Source: an uncultured Spirochaetales bacterium (GTDB lineage: Bacteria; Spirochaetota; Spirochaetia; Sphaerochaetales; Sphaerochaetaceae). From it: a DNA stretch of 64,000 bases. The notes under the pieces were generated by a model, which had not been told where the DNA came from, made no database searches, and saw only the letters and a program-made list of their open reading frames with translations. Shown here piece by piece: positions 1 through 8,660 of the stretch. The stretch is from the NCBI GenBank assembly GCA_949299185.1, contig CASFZR010000004.1, positions 1 to 64,000 on the forward strand, given 5' to 3'. The first letter of the stretch is position 1. Every line of letters starts with the position of its first letter. A program made the translations under genes and the position numbers.

Positions 1-2
1 AC

Positions 3-1322
3 AAGGGTATCCAGCCGCTCCTCGATGGCGTCGTGAGCTATCTTCCGAACCCGACCGAGGTACAGAACATCGCCCTTGATCTCGATGACAACGAGAAGGA
101 GATCGTCCTTGAGAGCGATGAGAGTGCCAAGCCGGTCATCCTCGCCTTCAAGCTTGAGGATGGACAGTTCGGCCAGCTGACATACATCAGGATCTATCAG
201 GGAAAGATCAAGAAGGGTGATACCCTCCTCAATACGAGGACGAAGAAGAAGTTTAACGTCGGACGCCTCGTAAAGATGCACGCATCTACCATGGAGGATA
301 TCTCCGAGGCCGGATGCGGCGAGATCGCGGCTCTCTTCGGAATCGACTGCGCTTCCGGTGATACCTTCTGCGATCCATCCCTCAACTACTCCATGACGAG
401 CATGTTCGTCCCGACCCCTGTTATCTCGCTTGCTATCGAGCCTGTGGATAAGAAGGCCGCTGACAACATGGCAAAGGCCCTCAACCGCTTCACGAAGGAG
501 GACCCGACCTTCCAGACCTATGTCGATCCTGAGTCCAACCAGACGATCATCAAGGGAATGGGAGAGCTTCACCTCGATGTCTATATCGAGAGGATGAAGA
601 GGGAGTACAAGGCAGAGGTCAAGGTAGGACAGCCTGAGGTTGCTTACAGGGAGGCCATCAGCCAGAAAGCAGAGTTCAACTATACCCACAAGAAGCAGAC
701 CGGTGGTTCTGGCCAGTATGCGCGTGTCGCCGGTTATATCGAGCCGATCGTGCAGACCAATCCGGATGAGCCGGCCAAGGACTATGAGTTCGTCGATGAG
801 GTAAAGGGCGGAGCTATTCCTACCGAGTATATCCCATCCTGCGACAAGGGCTTCCAGACAGCTCTCAAGAAGGGTACCCAGGTCGGATTCCCGGTAATCG
901 GTGTCCGTGTCGTCGTTAACGATGGCGCCTGGCATCCTGTCGACTCCTCTGATATGGCGTTCCAGACCGCTGCTATCGGCGCGTTCAGGGAAGCTTTCGA
1001 GAAGGCGAAGCCGGTTATCCTCGAGCCTATCATGAAGGTTGAGGTCGAGGGACCGTCTGAGTTCCAGGGAAACATCTTCGGCTCCATCAACCAGAGGCGC
1101 GGTATGATCATCTCCTCCACCGAGGATAACAACCAGTGCCAGGTCATCGCCGAGGTTCCGCTTTCGGAGATGTTCGGCTACTCGACCGTCCTCCGCTCGC
1201 TCACTCAGGGTAAGGCAGAGTTCACGATGGAGGTCGCCAAGTACGGCCGTGTTCCTCAGTCCGTCTCCGATGACCTCAAGAAGGCCTATCAGGAGAAGAG
1301 GAAGAAGGAAGCTGGAAAGTAA
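3..1322 (+). CDS. fusA: Translation elongation factor G, mitochondrial-like (spd) type, 3' part
   Basis: GTPase that moves tRNAs and mRNA through the ribosome. The gene enters from the left edge: the frame is open from base 3 and begins inside the G domain with K-G-I-Q-P-L-L-D-G, so the GTP-binding motifs lie outside the window. What remains is the end of the G domain, domain II ([20 protein letters not shown] region), domain III ([18 protein letters not shown]), domain IV ([14 protein letters not shown]) and domain V ([21 protein letters not shown]). The stretches GQLTYxRxYQGxxKKGDT and [13 protein letters not shown] are hallmarks of mitochondrial EF-G1 and its spirochaete/planctomycete relatives (spdEFG), not of the common bacterial form. 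It ends just before a strong terminator. Family call is certain; the subtype rests on remembered motifs. Confidence 0.95.
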   Translation, partial: KGIQPLLDGVVSYLPNPTEVQNIALDLDDNEKEIVLESDESAKPVILAFKLEDGQFGQLTYIRIYQGKIKKGDTLLNTRTKKKFNVGRLVKMHASTMEDISEAGCGEIAALFGIDCASGDTFCDPSLNYSMTSMFVPTPVISLAIEPVDKKAADNMAKALNRFTKEDPTFQTYVDPESNQTIIKGMGELHLDVYIERMKREYKAEVKVGQPEVAYREAISQKAEFNYTHKKQTGGSGQYARVAGYIEPIVQTNPDEPAKDYEFVDEVKGGAIPTEYIPSCDKGFQTALKKGTQVGFPVIGVRVVVNDGAWHPVDSSDMAFQTAAIGAFREAFEKAKPVILEPIMKVEVEGPSEFQGNIFGSINQRRGMIISSTEDNNQCQVIAEVPLSEMFGYSTVLRSLTQGKAEFTMEVAKYGRVPQSVSDDLKKAYQEKRKKEAGK

Positions 1323-1345
1323 TACGCTCCTTTCGGAGAAATGCA

Positions 1346-1380
1346 GGGGATTGCCTTTCGGGGCAGTCCCTTCTTTTTTA
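1346..1380 (+). terminator. Rho-independent terminator of fusA
   Basis: Nine-pair stem GGGATTGCC (1347-1355) with GGCAGTCCC (1362-1370), a small UUCG-type loop, then a T-rich tract TTCTTTTTT (1371-1379). It lies 24 bases after the fusA stop codon. Confidence 0.9.
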
Positions 1381-1426
1381 ATCCGGTTTTCGGTATCATG
1401 CGATAAGGTGCTAAGGAGGCATGATC

Positions 1427-3706
1427 ATGCTGAGGCTTTCGGGTCATGGAGTATATCTGGTAGATGGTAACAGGGTAATCGAGGAAGAGAATGCCGCAGA
1501 ACTGAAGGGCGTGCTTGGCTCTCTTCCCGATAAGGCCGCGTCCCGGAAGGGAACGATGTCCTATGGCATACTCAAGGCTCATAATACGGCAGTAGGAATG
1601 GATCAGCTGGCTATCAGATTCGATTCCATGACCAGCCATGACATAACCTATGTGGGCATCATACAGACCGCGAGGGCCTCCGGCATGACGGAGTTCCCGC
1701 TGCCGTATGTGCTGACGAACTGCCATAACTCCCTCTGTGCCGTGGGCGGTACGATCAATGAGGATGATCATATGTTCGCCCTCTCCGCGGCAAGGAAGTA
1801 CGGAGGGATATACGTCCCTACGAATCTTGCTGTCATCCATAGCTACAACAGGGAGATGATGGCAGGCTGCGGCAGGATGATCCTAGGCTCGGATTCCCAT
1901 ACCCGCTATGGCGCGCTGGGAACGATGGCCGTGGGCGAGGGCGGAGGAGAGCTTGCCAAGCAGCTTGTCGGACGTACCTATGACATGGCCTACCCTGAGG
2001 TAGTTGCCATTTATCTTACCGGAGCGCCTAGGAACGGGGTAGGCCCGCAGGATGTCGCGCTCAGCATCATCGGCAGCGTTTATTCCAGCGGATATGTGAA
2101 GAACAAGGTGATGGAGTTCGTAGGACCTGGAATCGCCTCTCTTCCTGTCGAGTTCCGCAATGGCATCGATGTCATGACTACCGAGACCACCTGCTGGTCA
2201 TCGATATGGGTGACAGATGATCGTGTCCATGACTATCTTGCGCTTCACGGCCGTCCTGAGGCCTATAGGGAACTCTCTCCTGAGAGAGTCGCCTACTATG
2301 ATGGATGTGTCTATGTCGATCTTTCGAGGATAGAGCCTATGATCGCCATGCCGATGCATCCCAGCTATACCTATACGATCAAGGAGCTGCAGGAGAATCC
2401 TGGTGATATCCTCCATGAGGTAGAGGCACGTGCCAACAGCCAGATTGCCCGTACCGCGCATCTTGATCTGATGAGCAAGCTTCATTCCGATGGCTGTATC
2501 TATGTCGATCAGGGTATCGTGGCAGGATGCTCTGGCGGAACCTTCGATAATATCGCGGCAGTGGCTGCGATCCTCGATGGACAGAGCTGCGGTAACGGGA
2601 CATTCACCATGAGCGTCTATCCTGGCAGCATGCCTACATATCTTGAGCTTGTGCGCAATGGCTCGGTGGCGAAGATCGTGGAGTCAGGCGCTATCTTCCG
2701 CGAGTGCTTCTGCGGTCCATGCTTCGGTGCCGGAGATACTCCTGCCAACGGAGAGTTCTCCATCCGCCATACGACCAGGAACTTCCCGAACAGGGAAGGA
2801 TCGAAGCCCGGTGAGGGGCAGATGGCCGGTGTGGCCCTGATGGATGCCCGTTCGATCGCCGCTACGGCGCGGAACGGCGGACGCCTTACCGCCGCCACGG
2901 AGCTGGATATCGAGTACGAGATGCCGCAATACCACTTCGATGGCAGTATCTATCAGAAGCGTGTCTATGATGGCTGGGGCCGGCCTGAGAGCGGCGCGGA
3001 GCTGAAGTTCGGTCCGAATATAAAGGACTGGCCGCAGATGCCATCCCTCAGCGATGATATCCTTCTTAAGGTCGTATCGTATATCTCCGATCCGGTAACG
3101 ACGACTGATGAGCTTATCCCATCAGGGGAGACATCTTCCTACCGTTCGAATCCGCTCAGGCTGGCTGAGTTCACGCTCTCTCGCAAGGATCCAGGATACG
3201 TTCCTGCTGCCAAGGCCGTGCTGGCGATGGAGAGGGATCGTGAGGAAGGAAAGGGGATTGCCCCGGAAGCCTCCGCTGTCTATGCCGCATTGAGAGAGGC
3301 TGGCGTCGAGGCTGATCCTGATACGACCGTGATCGCAAGCACGATCTACGCCAACAAGCCAGGCGATGGCTCTGCCCGTGAGCAGGCCGCGAGCTGCCAG
3401 CGCGTTCTGGGAGGAGGCGCGAATATCGCCGTGGAATATGCTACCAAGCGCTACCGTTCGAACTGCATAAACTGGGGCATGCTCCCTCTCCTGGTGAAGG
3501 ATCCCGCTTCCGTGGCGAAGGAGGACTGGGTATTCATCCCGGGAATACGTGATGTGCTGCTTTCAGGGAAGGAGGAGGCCACGGCCTATCTCGTGCATGG
3601 GGGCAGGGTATCCTCTCTTCCTGTTTCCCTTGGACATCTGACGGAGAGTGAGCGGGAGATCCTGGTGGATGGCTGCCTGATCAATTACTATCGCAGCGGC
3701 AGCTGA
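1427..3706 (+). CDS. Aconitase-family hydratase, YbhJ-like
   Basis: A 759-residue member of the aconitase/isopropylmalate dehydratase superfamily. The three cysteines expected to hold the 4Fe-4S cluster are visible: C368 in AGCSGGTFDN, and C429 and C432 in FCGPCFGAGDT. The N-terminal domains carry SDSHTRYGALGTMAVGEGGGEL, the usual substrate-side signature, and the C-terminal swivel domain follows from about residue 600. Length and overall motif order fit the E. coli YbhJ type rather than AcnA or AcnB, so the substrate is unknown. ATG 1421 lies one base after the AAGGAGG ribosome site (1413-1419); ATG 1427 has normal spacing and is preferred. It is monocistronic, between two terminators. Confidence 0.85.
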   Translation: MLRLSGHGVYLVDGNRVIEEENAAELKGVLGSLPDKAASRKGTMSYGILKAHNTAVGMDQLAIRFDSMTSHDITYVGIIQTARASGMTEFPLPYVLTNCHNSLCAVGGTINEDDHMFALSAARKYGGIYVPTNLAVIHSYNREMMAGCGRMILGSDSHTRYGALGTMAVGEGGGELAKQLVGRTYDMAYPEVVAIYLTGAPRNGVGPQDVALSIIGSVYSSGYVKNKVMEFVGPGIASLPVEFRNGIDVMTTETTCWSSIWVTDDRVHDYLALHGRPEAYRELSPERVAYYDGCVYVDLSRIEPMIAMPMHPSYTYTIKELQENPGDILHEVEARANSQIARTAHLDLMSKLHSDGCIYVDQGIVAGCSGGTFDNIAAVAAILDGQSCGNGTFTMSVYPGSMPTYLELVRNGSVAKIVESGAIFRECFCGPCFGAGDTPANGEFSIRHTTRNFPNREGSKPGEGQMAGVALMDARSIAATARNGGRLTAATELDIEYEMPQYHFDGSIYQKRVYDGWGRPESGAELKFGPNIKDWPQMPSLSDDILLKVVSYISDPVTTTDELIPSGETSSYRSNPLRLAEFTLSRKDPGYVPAAKAVLAMERDREEGKGIAPEASAVYAALREAGVEADPDTTVIASTIYANKPGDGSAREQAASCQRVLGGGANIAVEYATKRYRSNCINWGMLPLLVKDPASVAKEDWVFIPGIRDVLLSGKEEATAYLVHGGRVSSLPVSLGHLTESEREILVDGCLINYYRSGS

Positions 3707-3712
3707 GCGAAG

Positions 3713-3734
3713 CGGCATCGGAAGATGCCGTTTT
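3713..3734 (+). terminator. Rho-independent terminator
   Basis: Seven-pair stem CGGCATC/GATGCCG closed by a GGAA tetraloop and followed by TTTT, seven bases after the aconitase-family stop. Confidence 0.8.
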
Positions 3735-3837
3735 CCCTCACTTTACTTGATATGTGTAATGAAATAATCGAAAAATTCTTTATTTCTTAACCATTTAGTA
3801 TCGAATAATTCATGCGAATGTTGCATCATGGCCTAGG

Positions 3838-4416
3838 ATGAGACTGATAAGCCATATAGTGATAGCAAGACATATAGCGGAGGAGTTCTCCTTCTCATGG
3901 CTGGCGCGCAAGGCGTTCATCGCCGGATCGGCTGAGCCTGACTGCATCCCTGTCACCTACTTCAGGGGATTCAGGCAGGGACGTGGCGTCAATGGCCATA
4001 GCTGGGAGAATATCTCATCGTTCATAGCAGACCTGTCGGCAAAGGCGCTGTCCTCCGAGCTTCCTGTCCTGATGTACTTCCATCTAGGGCGTCTCTGCCA
4101 TTACCTCGTGGATTCCTTCACCTATCCCCATAATTCCTGCTTCTCAGGGACACTTCCTGAGCATATGGAGTACGAGCATGAGCTGCATAGGCATCTTGAG
4201 CGGAGCCTCAGCTTCTCGCAGCTCCCGTATGTGACTGGCAAGGAGTTCTCCATGTCTTGGCTCATGCGTCTTCACGATGAGTATCTCGGCGGAACCCATG
4301 GCATCAGGCACGATATCTCATATTCGCTCTATGCCCTCTGTGCCGCCGTGAGCGCCGCGCTTTCCACTCCTCTGGCTACCGACAGCCTCGTCCTGAGTTC
4401 CGATCCTGCGATCTGA
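3838..4416 (+). CDS. Zinc-dependent phospholipase C-like protein
   Basis: A 192-residue all-alpha protein resembling the zinc-dependent phospholipase C/S1-P1 nuclease fold. Visible conserved elements are SHIVIARHIAEE (His near the N terminus), AGSAEPDCIP (residues 29-38), GHSWEN, FHLGRLCHYLVDSFTYPHN and EHELHRHLE, which together supply the His and Asp residues that bind zinc in this family. No signal peptide is seen, so it probably acts in the cytoplasm, unlike secreted clostridial enzymes. It is flanked by a terminator upstream and a separate promoter downstream, and so looks monocistronic. The ribosome site is weak (CTAGG). Substrate unknown. Confidence 0.7.
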   Translation: MRLISHIVIARHIAEEFSFSWLARKAFIAGSAEPDCIPVTYFRGFRQGRGVNGHSWENISSFIADLSAKALSSELPVLMYFHLGRLCHYLVDSFTYPHNSCFSGTLPEHMEYEHELHRHLERSLSFSQLPYVTGKEFSMSWLMRLHDEYLGGTHGIRHDISYSLYALCAAVSAALSTPLATDSLVLSSDPAI

Positions 4417-4512
4417 GATCCAACGGTATTCTATTGCCCATATGAGGATGCTTCCGCCTCTATGATCTCCGTGTCGATTTTTGCAAAAAAACGTGTGTTT
4501 CGCTTATCGGCA

Positions 4513-4521
4513 TGATAGAAT
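4513..4521 (+). promoter_or_regulatory. Extended -10 promoter for the P-loop gene
   Basis: TGA-TAGAAT, an extended -10 element, 25 bases before the ATG at 4546. This transcript would have a short leader carrying the AGGAGG site at 4535-4540. Confidence 0.5.
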
Positions 4522-4545
4522 GTATCAAAGATCTAGGAGGTGCTA

Positions 4546-5253
4546 ATGGATATCAAGGAATTGAATAGCGTAAGCCCGCTTCGCGTGTTCGAGGAGTCGA
4601 TCAACGGAGGACTGGGCAAGGGCAATCTCGGAGTGATCGTTTCCAGACATGGCCTCGGAAAGACCGCATGCCTGGTTCATCTTGCGACAGACAAGCTCTT
4701 CAAGGGCGAGAGCGTCATCCATGTCTCGTTCTCCGGAAACGTAGAGCATGTCATAAACTGGTATAAGGAAGTCTTCAGGGAGATCGCGGAACTCCAGTCA
4801 TTGGACGATGCCGCTATGGTATATAACTCCATCCTCTCAAACAGGGTGGTCATGAACTTCTCCCAGGAGCAGGTTCCGGTAGAGAAGGTCCTCTCTTCGC
4901 TTGAGTCGCTCATCAACCAGGGTTCATTCAAGGCTGATGCCATACTCTTCGATGGCTACAAGCTTACCGTTGCCGATGAGGATGATATCACGAAGATCAA
5001 GGAATTCGCGAAGAAGATGAATCTTGAGGTATGGTTCAGCGTATCTCCGGTACGTCCAGATGTCGTATATGATGAGAATGGCGTGCCTAATACACTTCTT
5101 AAGTACTATGATCTGATCGATGTCCTTCTTGCACTCAAGTACGATGAGAAGATCGATAAGGTCGTGCTGACCGTCGTCAGGGCACATCATCAGAACGTGC
5201 CTAAGCCGATGAAGGTCAACCTCGACCCCAAGACGATGCTTATATCGAAGTAA
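4546..5253 (+). CDS. RecA/KaiC-like P-loop NTPase of unknown role
   Basis: A 235-residue cytoplasmic protein with one RecA-like domain. The Walker A motif at residues 33-40 reads SRHGLGKT, with serine where the first glycycine normally stands; a Walker B strand AILFD ends at D136. The middle has a predicted helical segment (WYKEVFREIAELQ), and the C-terminal half alternates beta strands and helices as in KaiC-type proteins. Start: ATG 4546, 5 bases after AGGAGG; the upstream GTG at 4540 overlaps that site and is unlikely. Monocistronic, closed by a terminator. I know no function; similarity to KaiC/RadA-like ATPases is inferred from fold-level features only. Confidence 0.6.
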   Translation: MDIKELNSVSPLRVFEESINGGLGKGNLGVIVSRHGLGKTACLVHLATDKLFKGESVIHVSFSGNVEHVINWYKEVFREIAELQSLDDAAMVYNSILSNRVVMNFSQEQVPVEKVLSSLESLINQGSFKADAILFDGYKLTVADEDDITKIKEFAKKMNLEVWFSVSPVRPDVVYDENGVPNTLLKYYDLIDVLLALKYDEKIDKVVLTVVRAHHQNVPKPMKVNLDPKTMLISK

Positions 5254-5259
5254 GCTGAG

Positions 5260-5284
5260 GCCGCCGGAAGGCGGCTTCTCTTAT
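5260..5284 (+). terminator. Terminator between convergent genes
   Basis: GCCGCC-GGAA-GGCGGC (5260-5275) followed by TTCTCTTA. It serves the rightward P-loop gene; the left arm side lacks a T tract on the minus strand, so it is probably not bidirectional. Confidence 0.75.
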
Positions 5285-5739
5285 CTTAGCAGGACGATAG
5301 CCTCGGCCTCTACCGCTTCGCCACGCCCTACGGCTCCAAGCCCTTCCGCGGTCTTGGCCTTGATCGTTATGCTCTCCTTCCCGATGGAAAGAAGGGTTGC
5401 GAGGTTCTCCCGTATCCTGTCCTTATATGGACCTAGCTTAGGCCTTTCCAGCGTCACTATCGTGTCGATATTCTCTATCCGTCCTCGGGCAAGCTCTCCG
5501 ACCTTCCTCGCTATGACCGCGGAGTCCATGCCCTTCAGGCTTGGATCCGTATCAGGCCACAGCTCACCGATGTCACTCATCCCAAGGGCTCCTAGGATGG
5601 CATCGGCGATGGCATGGATCAGCACGTCGCCATCGGAGTGGCCATCCTCTCCCTTCTCAAATGGTATGACTATGCCTCCAAGGATAAGAGGGCGGCCTTC
5701 TATCAGCCTATGGCTATCCTTGCCCAGCCCGATCCTCAC
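5281..5739 (-). CDS. ispF: 2-C-methyl-D-erythritol 2,4-cyclodiphosphate synthase
   Basis: Cyclises CDP-methylerythritol 2-phosphate in the non-mevalonate (MEP) isoprenoid pathway. The 152-residue length is normal. Metal ligands are present: D8 and H10 in GKDSH and H42 in GHSDGDVLIHAI; AKTAEGLGAVGRGE near the C terminus is the family's CDP/trimer-interface signature. The start overlaps the ispD stop by four bases (ATGA), so ispD and ispF are translationally coupled; these two genes catalyse non-consecutive steps but are very often adjacent or fused in bacteria. Last gene of the carD-ispD-ispF operon. Confidence 0.97.
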   Translation of the reverse strand: MRIGLGKDSHRLIEGRPLILGGIVIPFEKGEDGHSDGDVLIHAIADAILGALGMSDIGELWPDTDPSLKGMDSAVIARKVGELARGRIENIDTIVTLERPKLGPYKDRIRENLATLLSIGKESITIKAKTAEGLGAVGRGEAVEAEAIVLLR

Positions 5740-6530
5740 TCCTCATCTCCTTTCATCATCAGCTCCCTCATGCGCTTGGAGGCCTTGGCGCTGCGCCTTC
5801 CTTCCTCCCTCTCGCTGAGGTATCGTTCTGCCTGTTCCTTCGCATCCGGGATGTCATCGCTGAATGTGATCTTCCTGTTCTCCGGGCTTCCGATCGAGAA
5901 TGTGGACTTGTAGCCCGCCCACATATGGACCTGCACATCATCATCGGCCTCCGGCAGGGGGAAGCGGTCATAGGCATCGAATATCTCATCAGCACGGAAT
6001 ATCTGCGGGGTCTGCACCGTCACGAGCCCTTTCTTCTCTATGCTCTCCGAGAACATGCCATCAACGCCGATGCGCTTTACCGCGTCGGTAACGGGAAGCA
6101 CGGGCACGGCCCCTCCTGCGATCGTGGCGGCAGCTAACGTGCGGATGATCGCGGCGCTCTCTATGAACGGCCTTGCCCCGTCGTGGATAGCCACGTACTC
6201 GAATGAGGCAGGCATCTCCCTGAGCTTCTCAAGCGCAAGCCGTACTGATTCCTTCCTAGTGACTCCTCCCGGAACTATCATGAGAGGCACTGTTGCGATA
6301 TCCATGATATCCTCAAGCGCTACTGCCGTCTCATCCTCGCTTCCTGCGGGACAGGTCACGACCACCGCTGATAGCGTAGGTATCTCATAGAATGGCCTCG
6401 TTGCCTTGTAGAGGACGCTATGCCCGTCGATAGACAGGTACTCCTTCTTCACGTCTGCGCCGAGATCCTTAGTGAATCTTGATGATGCTCCGGCTGCCGT
6501 TATGACAGCCGCAATCCTTGGTATAGTCAT
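5736..6530 (-). CDS. ispD: 2-C-methyl-D-erythritol 4-phosphate cytidylyltransferase
   Basis: Transfers CMP from CTP to methylerythritol 4-phosphate in isoprenoid synthesis. The nucleotide-binding motif AAGASSRF near the N terminus, VAIHDGARPF in the middle and TVQTPQIF and DDVQVHMWAG further on match the family. At 264 residues it is longer than the usual 230 or so; the extra part is a charged, helical C-terminal tail (EQAERYLSEREEGRRSAKAS region) with no known role. Its stop overlaps ispF and its start overlaps the carD stop, each by four bases. Confidence 0.95.
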   Translation of the reverse strand: MTIPRIAAVITAAGASSRFTKDLGADVKKEYLSIDGHSVLYKATRPFYEIPTLSAVVVTCPAGSEDETAVALEDIMDIATVPLMIVPGGVTRKESVRLALEKLREMPASFEYVAIHDGARPFIESAAIIRTLAAATIAGGAVPVLPVTDAVKRIGVDGMFSESIEKKGLVTVQTPQIFRADEIFDAYDRFPLPEADDDVQVHMWAGYKSTFSIGSPENRKITFSDDIPDAKEQAERYLSEREEGRRSAKASKRMRELMMKGDEE

Positions 6531-7018
6531 TTCTCAAGTCTAGAGAAGATCTTTTTCTTCACTTCCTCCGTGCTTATTCCTAGCACAGAAGAGGATTCAT
6601 CAACAAGGAGTGTCAGGGCGCTGTCATATAGCTTGCGCTCCTGTACCGGCAGCTCCTTTACCTTGGATCTCCTGTAGAGTGAGTTCACGACGTTGGCAAC
6701 GGCTGTCATGGAGCCTTCCTTCATCAGCTCCTGATTCATCAGCAGCCTCTGCTTCCAGTCGACCTTGCCCATCTCGCGCTTGGTTGATAGGGATGAGAGC
6801 GCCTTCTTCGCCTCGGTGATAGAAGCCAGATGCCTCAGGCCTATTTCCGAGGCCTTTTCCACAGGCAATAGCACGTCCATCTCCGATGAGGCGATCTGGA
6901 CCCTGTAATACTCACGGGAGTTCCTTTTTTCCCTGGCGAGTATGCATCCGACGCCCTGAAGAGGGTACACGACATTGTCGCCGATATTGAAGATCGCGTT
7001 TATCTCCGTGCTATTCAT
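6527..7018 (-). CDS. carD: CarD-family RNA polymerase-binding regulator
   Basis: A 163-residue protein with an N-terminal Tudor-like RNA-polymerase-interacting domain (IGDNVVYPLQGVGCI, residues 12-26) and a C-terminal helical domain (WKQRLLMNQELMKEGSMTAVANVVNSLYRR) as in CarD/CdnL, which stabilise open promoter complexes and affect rRNA and growth-rate genes. First gene of an operon with ispD and ispF, each overlapping by four bases. No Shine-Dalgarno is seen before ATG 7018; instead a TGA-TAGAAT extended -10 lies six bases upstream, suggesting a leaderless mRNA. Confidence 0.9.
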   Translation of the reverse strand: MNSTEINAIFNIGDNVVYPLQGVGCILAREKRNSREYYRVQIASSEMDVLLPVEKASEIGLRHLASITEAKKALSSLSTKREMGKVDWKQRLLMNQELMKEGSMTAVANVVNSLYRRSKVKELPVQERKLYDSALTLLVDESSSVLGISTEEVKKKIFSRLEK

Positions 7019-7024
7019 GTACTT

Positions 7025-7033
7025 ATTCTATCA
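7025..7033 (-). promoter_or_regulatory. carD promoter, extended -10, leaderless geometry
   Basis: On the minus strand TGA-TAGAAT, with the hexamer at 7030-7025 and six bases (7024-7019) before the ATG at 7018. A start site about seven bases after the hexamer would coincide with the start codon. No clear -35. Confidence 0.6.
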
Positions 7034-7133
7034 GAGGTTTTCGAGGTCCGGTGAAAAAAACTTAATGAATCTGAAAATGCCTTCTGAAGCGATTATTTGC
7101 GTATCCGGTAGTGCCGCAGGCCCTTGTTGCGTT

Positions 7134-7139
7134 TATAAT
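7134..7139 (+). promoter_or_regulatory. malQ promoter, leaderless geometry
   Basis: Perfect TATAAT, six bases before ATG 7146; no Shine-Dalgarno between them. The -35 is poor. Confidence 0.6.
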
Positions 7140-7145
7140 GTAACC

Positions 7146-8660
7146 ATGGACAAGACAAGGAAAATCGGCGTGCTGATGCACATAACATCGTTGCCGTCTG
7201 AGTATGGCGTAGGCGATCTCGGAGAGAGCGCATACGGATTCGTGGATCTTCTTGCGGAGGGCAAGGTAGCGCTCTGGCAGATGCTTCCGCTTGGCCCGAC
7301 CGGCTATGGAGACAGCCCATATGCATCCCGTTCGGCCTTCGCCGGCAATGAGCTTATGATATCGCCCAGGTCGCTGTATCTTGATGGCTATCTGGATGTG
7401 GAGGATGTACTCAGGAAGGCTCCTGAGACAGAGCGTGTGGATTATGGCGCGGCTCGGGAGCTGAAGATGCCTATGCTCCGTAAGGCAGCTAAGGCTTTCC
7501 TTGCGGCAAAGGGCGCGGAGCGTAAGGCATATGACAGGTTCGTTGAGGAAGAGGCCTGGTGGCTTGATGATTATGCGATGTTCCAGGCGATCACCGATGA
7601 GATAGGGGACTCCCGCTGGTTCTCCATGTGGCCAGAGGCCCTGCGCAACAGGGATGGCAAGGCGCTGGAGAAGAAGCGGAAGGAGCTTGCCAAGGAGATC
7701 GAGATCTACAAGGTACTGCAGTTCTTCTTCCGCAGGCAGTACATGAGGCTCAAGGCGTATGCCAATGAGAAGGGTATATCGATAATAGGGGATATCCCGA
7801 TATTCATCGCTCCAGATTCCTCCGACGCCTGGTCGGAGAGGAAGCTGCTGCTGATCGATGAGGATGGGCAGCAGGAGGCCTCTTCAGGGGTGCCGCCTGA
7901 CGCTTTCTCCGCTACCGGACAGCTCTGGGGAAATCCTCTCTATCGCTGGGAGGAACATAGGAAGACGGGTTTCAGGTGGTGGATAGAGAGGTTCCGTGAG
8001 AACTTCCGACTCTTCGATATCGTGCGTGTCGATCACTTCCGCGGCTTCGAGGCCTGCTGGGTCGTTCCAAAGGGTGAGGTAACGGCGATGAACGGAAAGT
8101 GGGTGAAGAGCCCAGGGCAGGAGCTGTTCGATGCTGTCCGCAAGGCGCTCGGAGATGATCTTCCCATAATAGCCGAGGATCTTGGCGTGATAACGCCGGA
8201 GGTGGAGGAGCTTAGGGACCGCAACGGATTCCCGGGAATGAAGATCGCCCAGTTCGCATTTGCCTTCGACAACGGTAGGTGGCAGACAGGTAATCCATAT
8301 CTTCCCCATAACTGCCAGAGCCTTTCGGTGGCCTATACGGGAACGCATGACAATAACACCACGAGAGGCTGGTATGATGAGCTTGATGATGGCATGAAGG
8401 ACTATGTGCGCCGCTACCTCGAATGCTCTGACGGCGAGGTCGTCTGGAAGATGATACGTGCATTGATGGCCTCCCATGCTATGTGGGTGATATTCCCGAT
8501 GCAGGATGTGCTATCGCTGGGAGCTGATGCCCGCATGAACGTGCCATCCACCTGCGGCTCCTCCAACTGGTCCTGGAAGATGGGCAAGGAGGATCTTCAT
8601 ACCCCTGCCATGGCCACGCTCCGGTATTACTCCGAGCTTTATGGGAGGGCGGAGATTTGA
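7146..8660 (+). CDS. malQ: 4-alpha-glucanotransferase (amylomaltase)
   Basis: Glycoside hydrolase family 77 enzyme that disproportionates maltodextrins in the cytoplasm, releasing glucose. 504 residues, the normal bacterial size. Catalytic elements are visible: nucleophile D296 in RVDHFRGF, acid/base E344 in IAEDLGVITPEVEEL, and D402 in GTHDNNTTRGW. The N terminus KIGVLMHITSLPSEYGVGDLG is the family start, which fixes ATG 7146. The open frame extends further left but lacks family similarity there. Its stop overlaps the TTG start of rsmE, so malQ and rsmE are coupled. Confidence 0.96.
   Translation: MDKTRKIGVLMHITSLPSEYGVGDLGESAYGFVDLLAEGKVALWQMLPLGPTGYGDSPYASRSAFAGNELMISPRSLYLDGYLDVEDVLRKAPETERVDYGAARELKMPMLRKAAKAFLAAKGAERKAYDRFVEEEAWWLDDYAMFQAITDEIGDSRWFSMWPEALRNRDGKALEKKRKELAKEIEIYKVLQFFFRRQYMRLKAYANEKGISIIGDIPIFIAPDSSDAWSERKLLLIDEDGQQEASSGVPPDAFSATGQLWGNPLYRWEEHRKTGFRWWIERFRENFRLFDIVRVDHFRGFEACWVVPKGEVTAMNGKWVKSPGQELFDAVRKALGDDLPIIAEDLGVITPEVEELRDRNGFPGMKIAQFAFAFDNGRWQTGNPYLPHNCQSLSVAYTGTHDNNTTRGWYDELDDGMKDYVRRYLECSDGEVVWKMIRALMASHAMWVIFPMQDVLSLGADARMNVPSTCGSSNWSWKMGKEDLHTPAMATLRYYSELYGRAEI

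Noticed and set aside
5354..5818. 154-codon plus-strand frame opposite ispF and ispD
   Set aside because: A shadow of two unmistakable enzymes; Ser/Pro-rich with no motif or start signal.
6975..7145. N-terminal extension of malQ
   Set aside because: The upstream in-frame sequence overlaps carD and its promoter and does not resemble the family; the family N terminus begins at ATG 7146.
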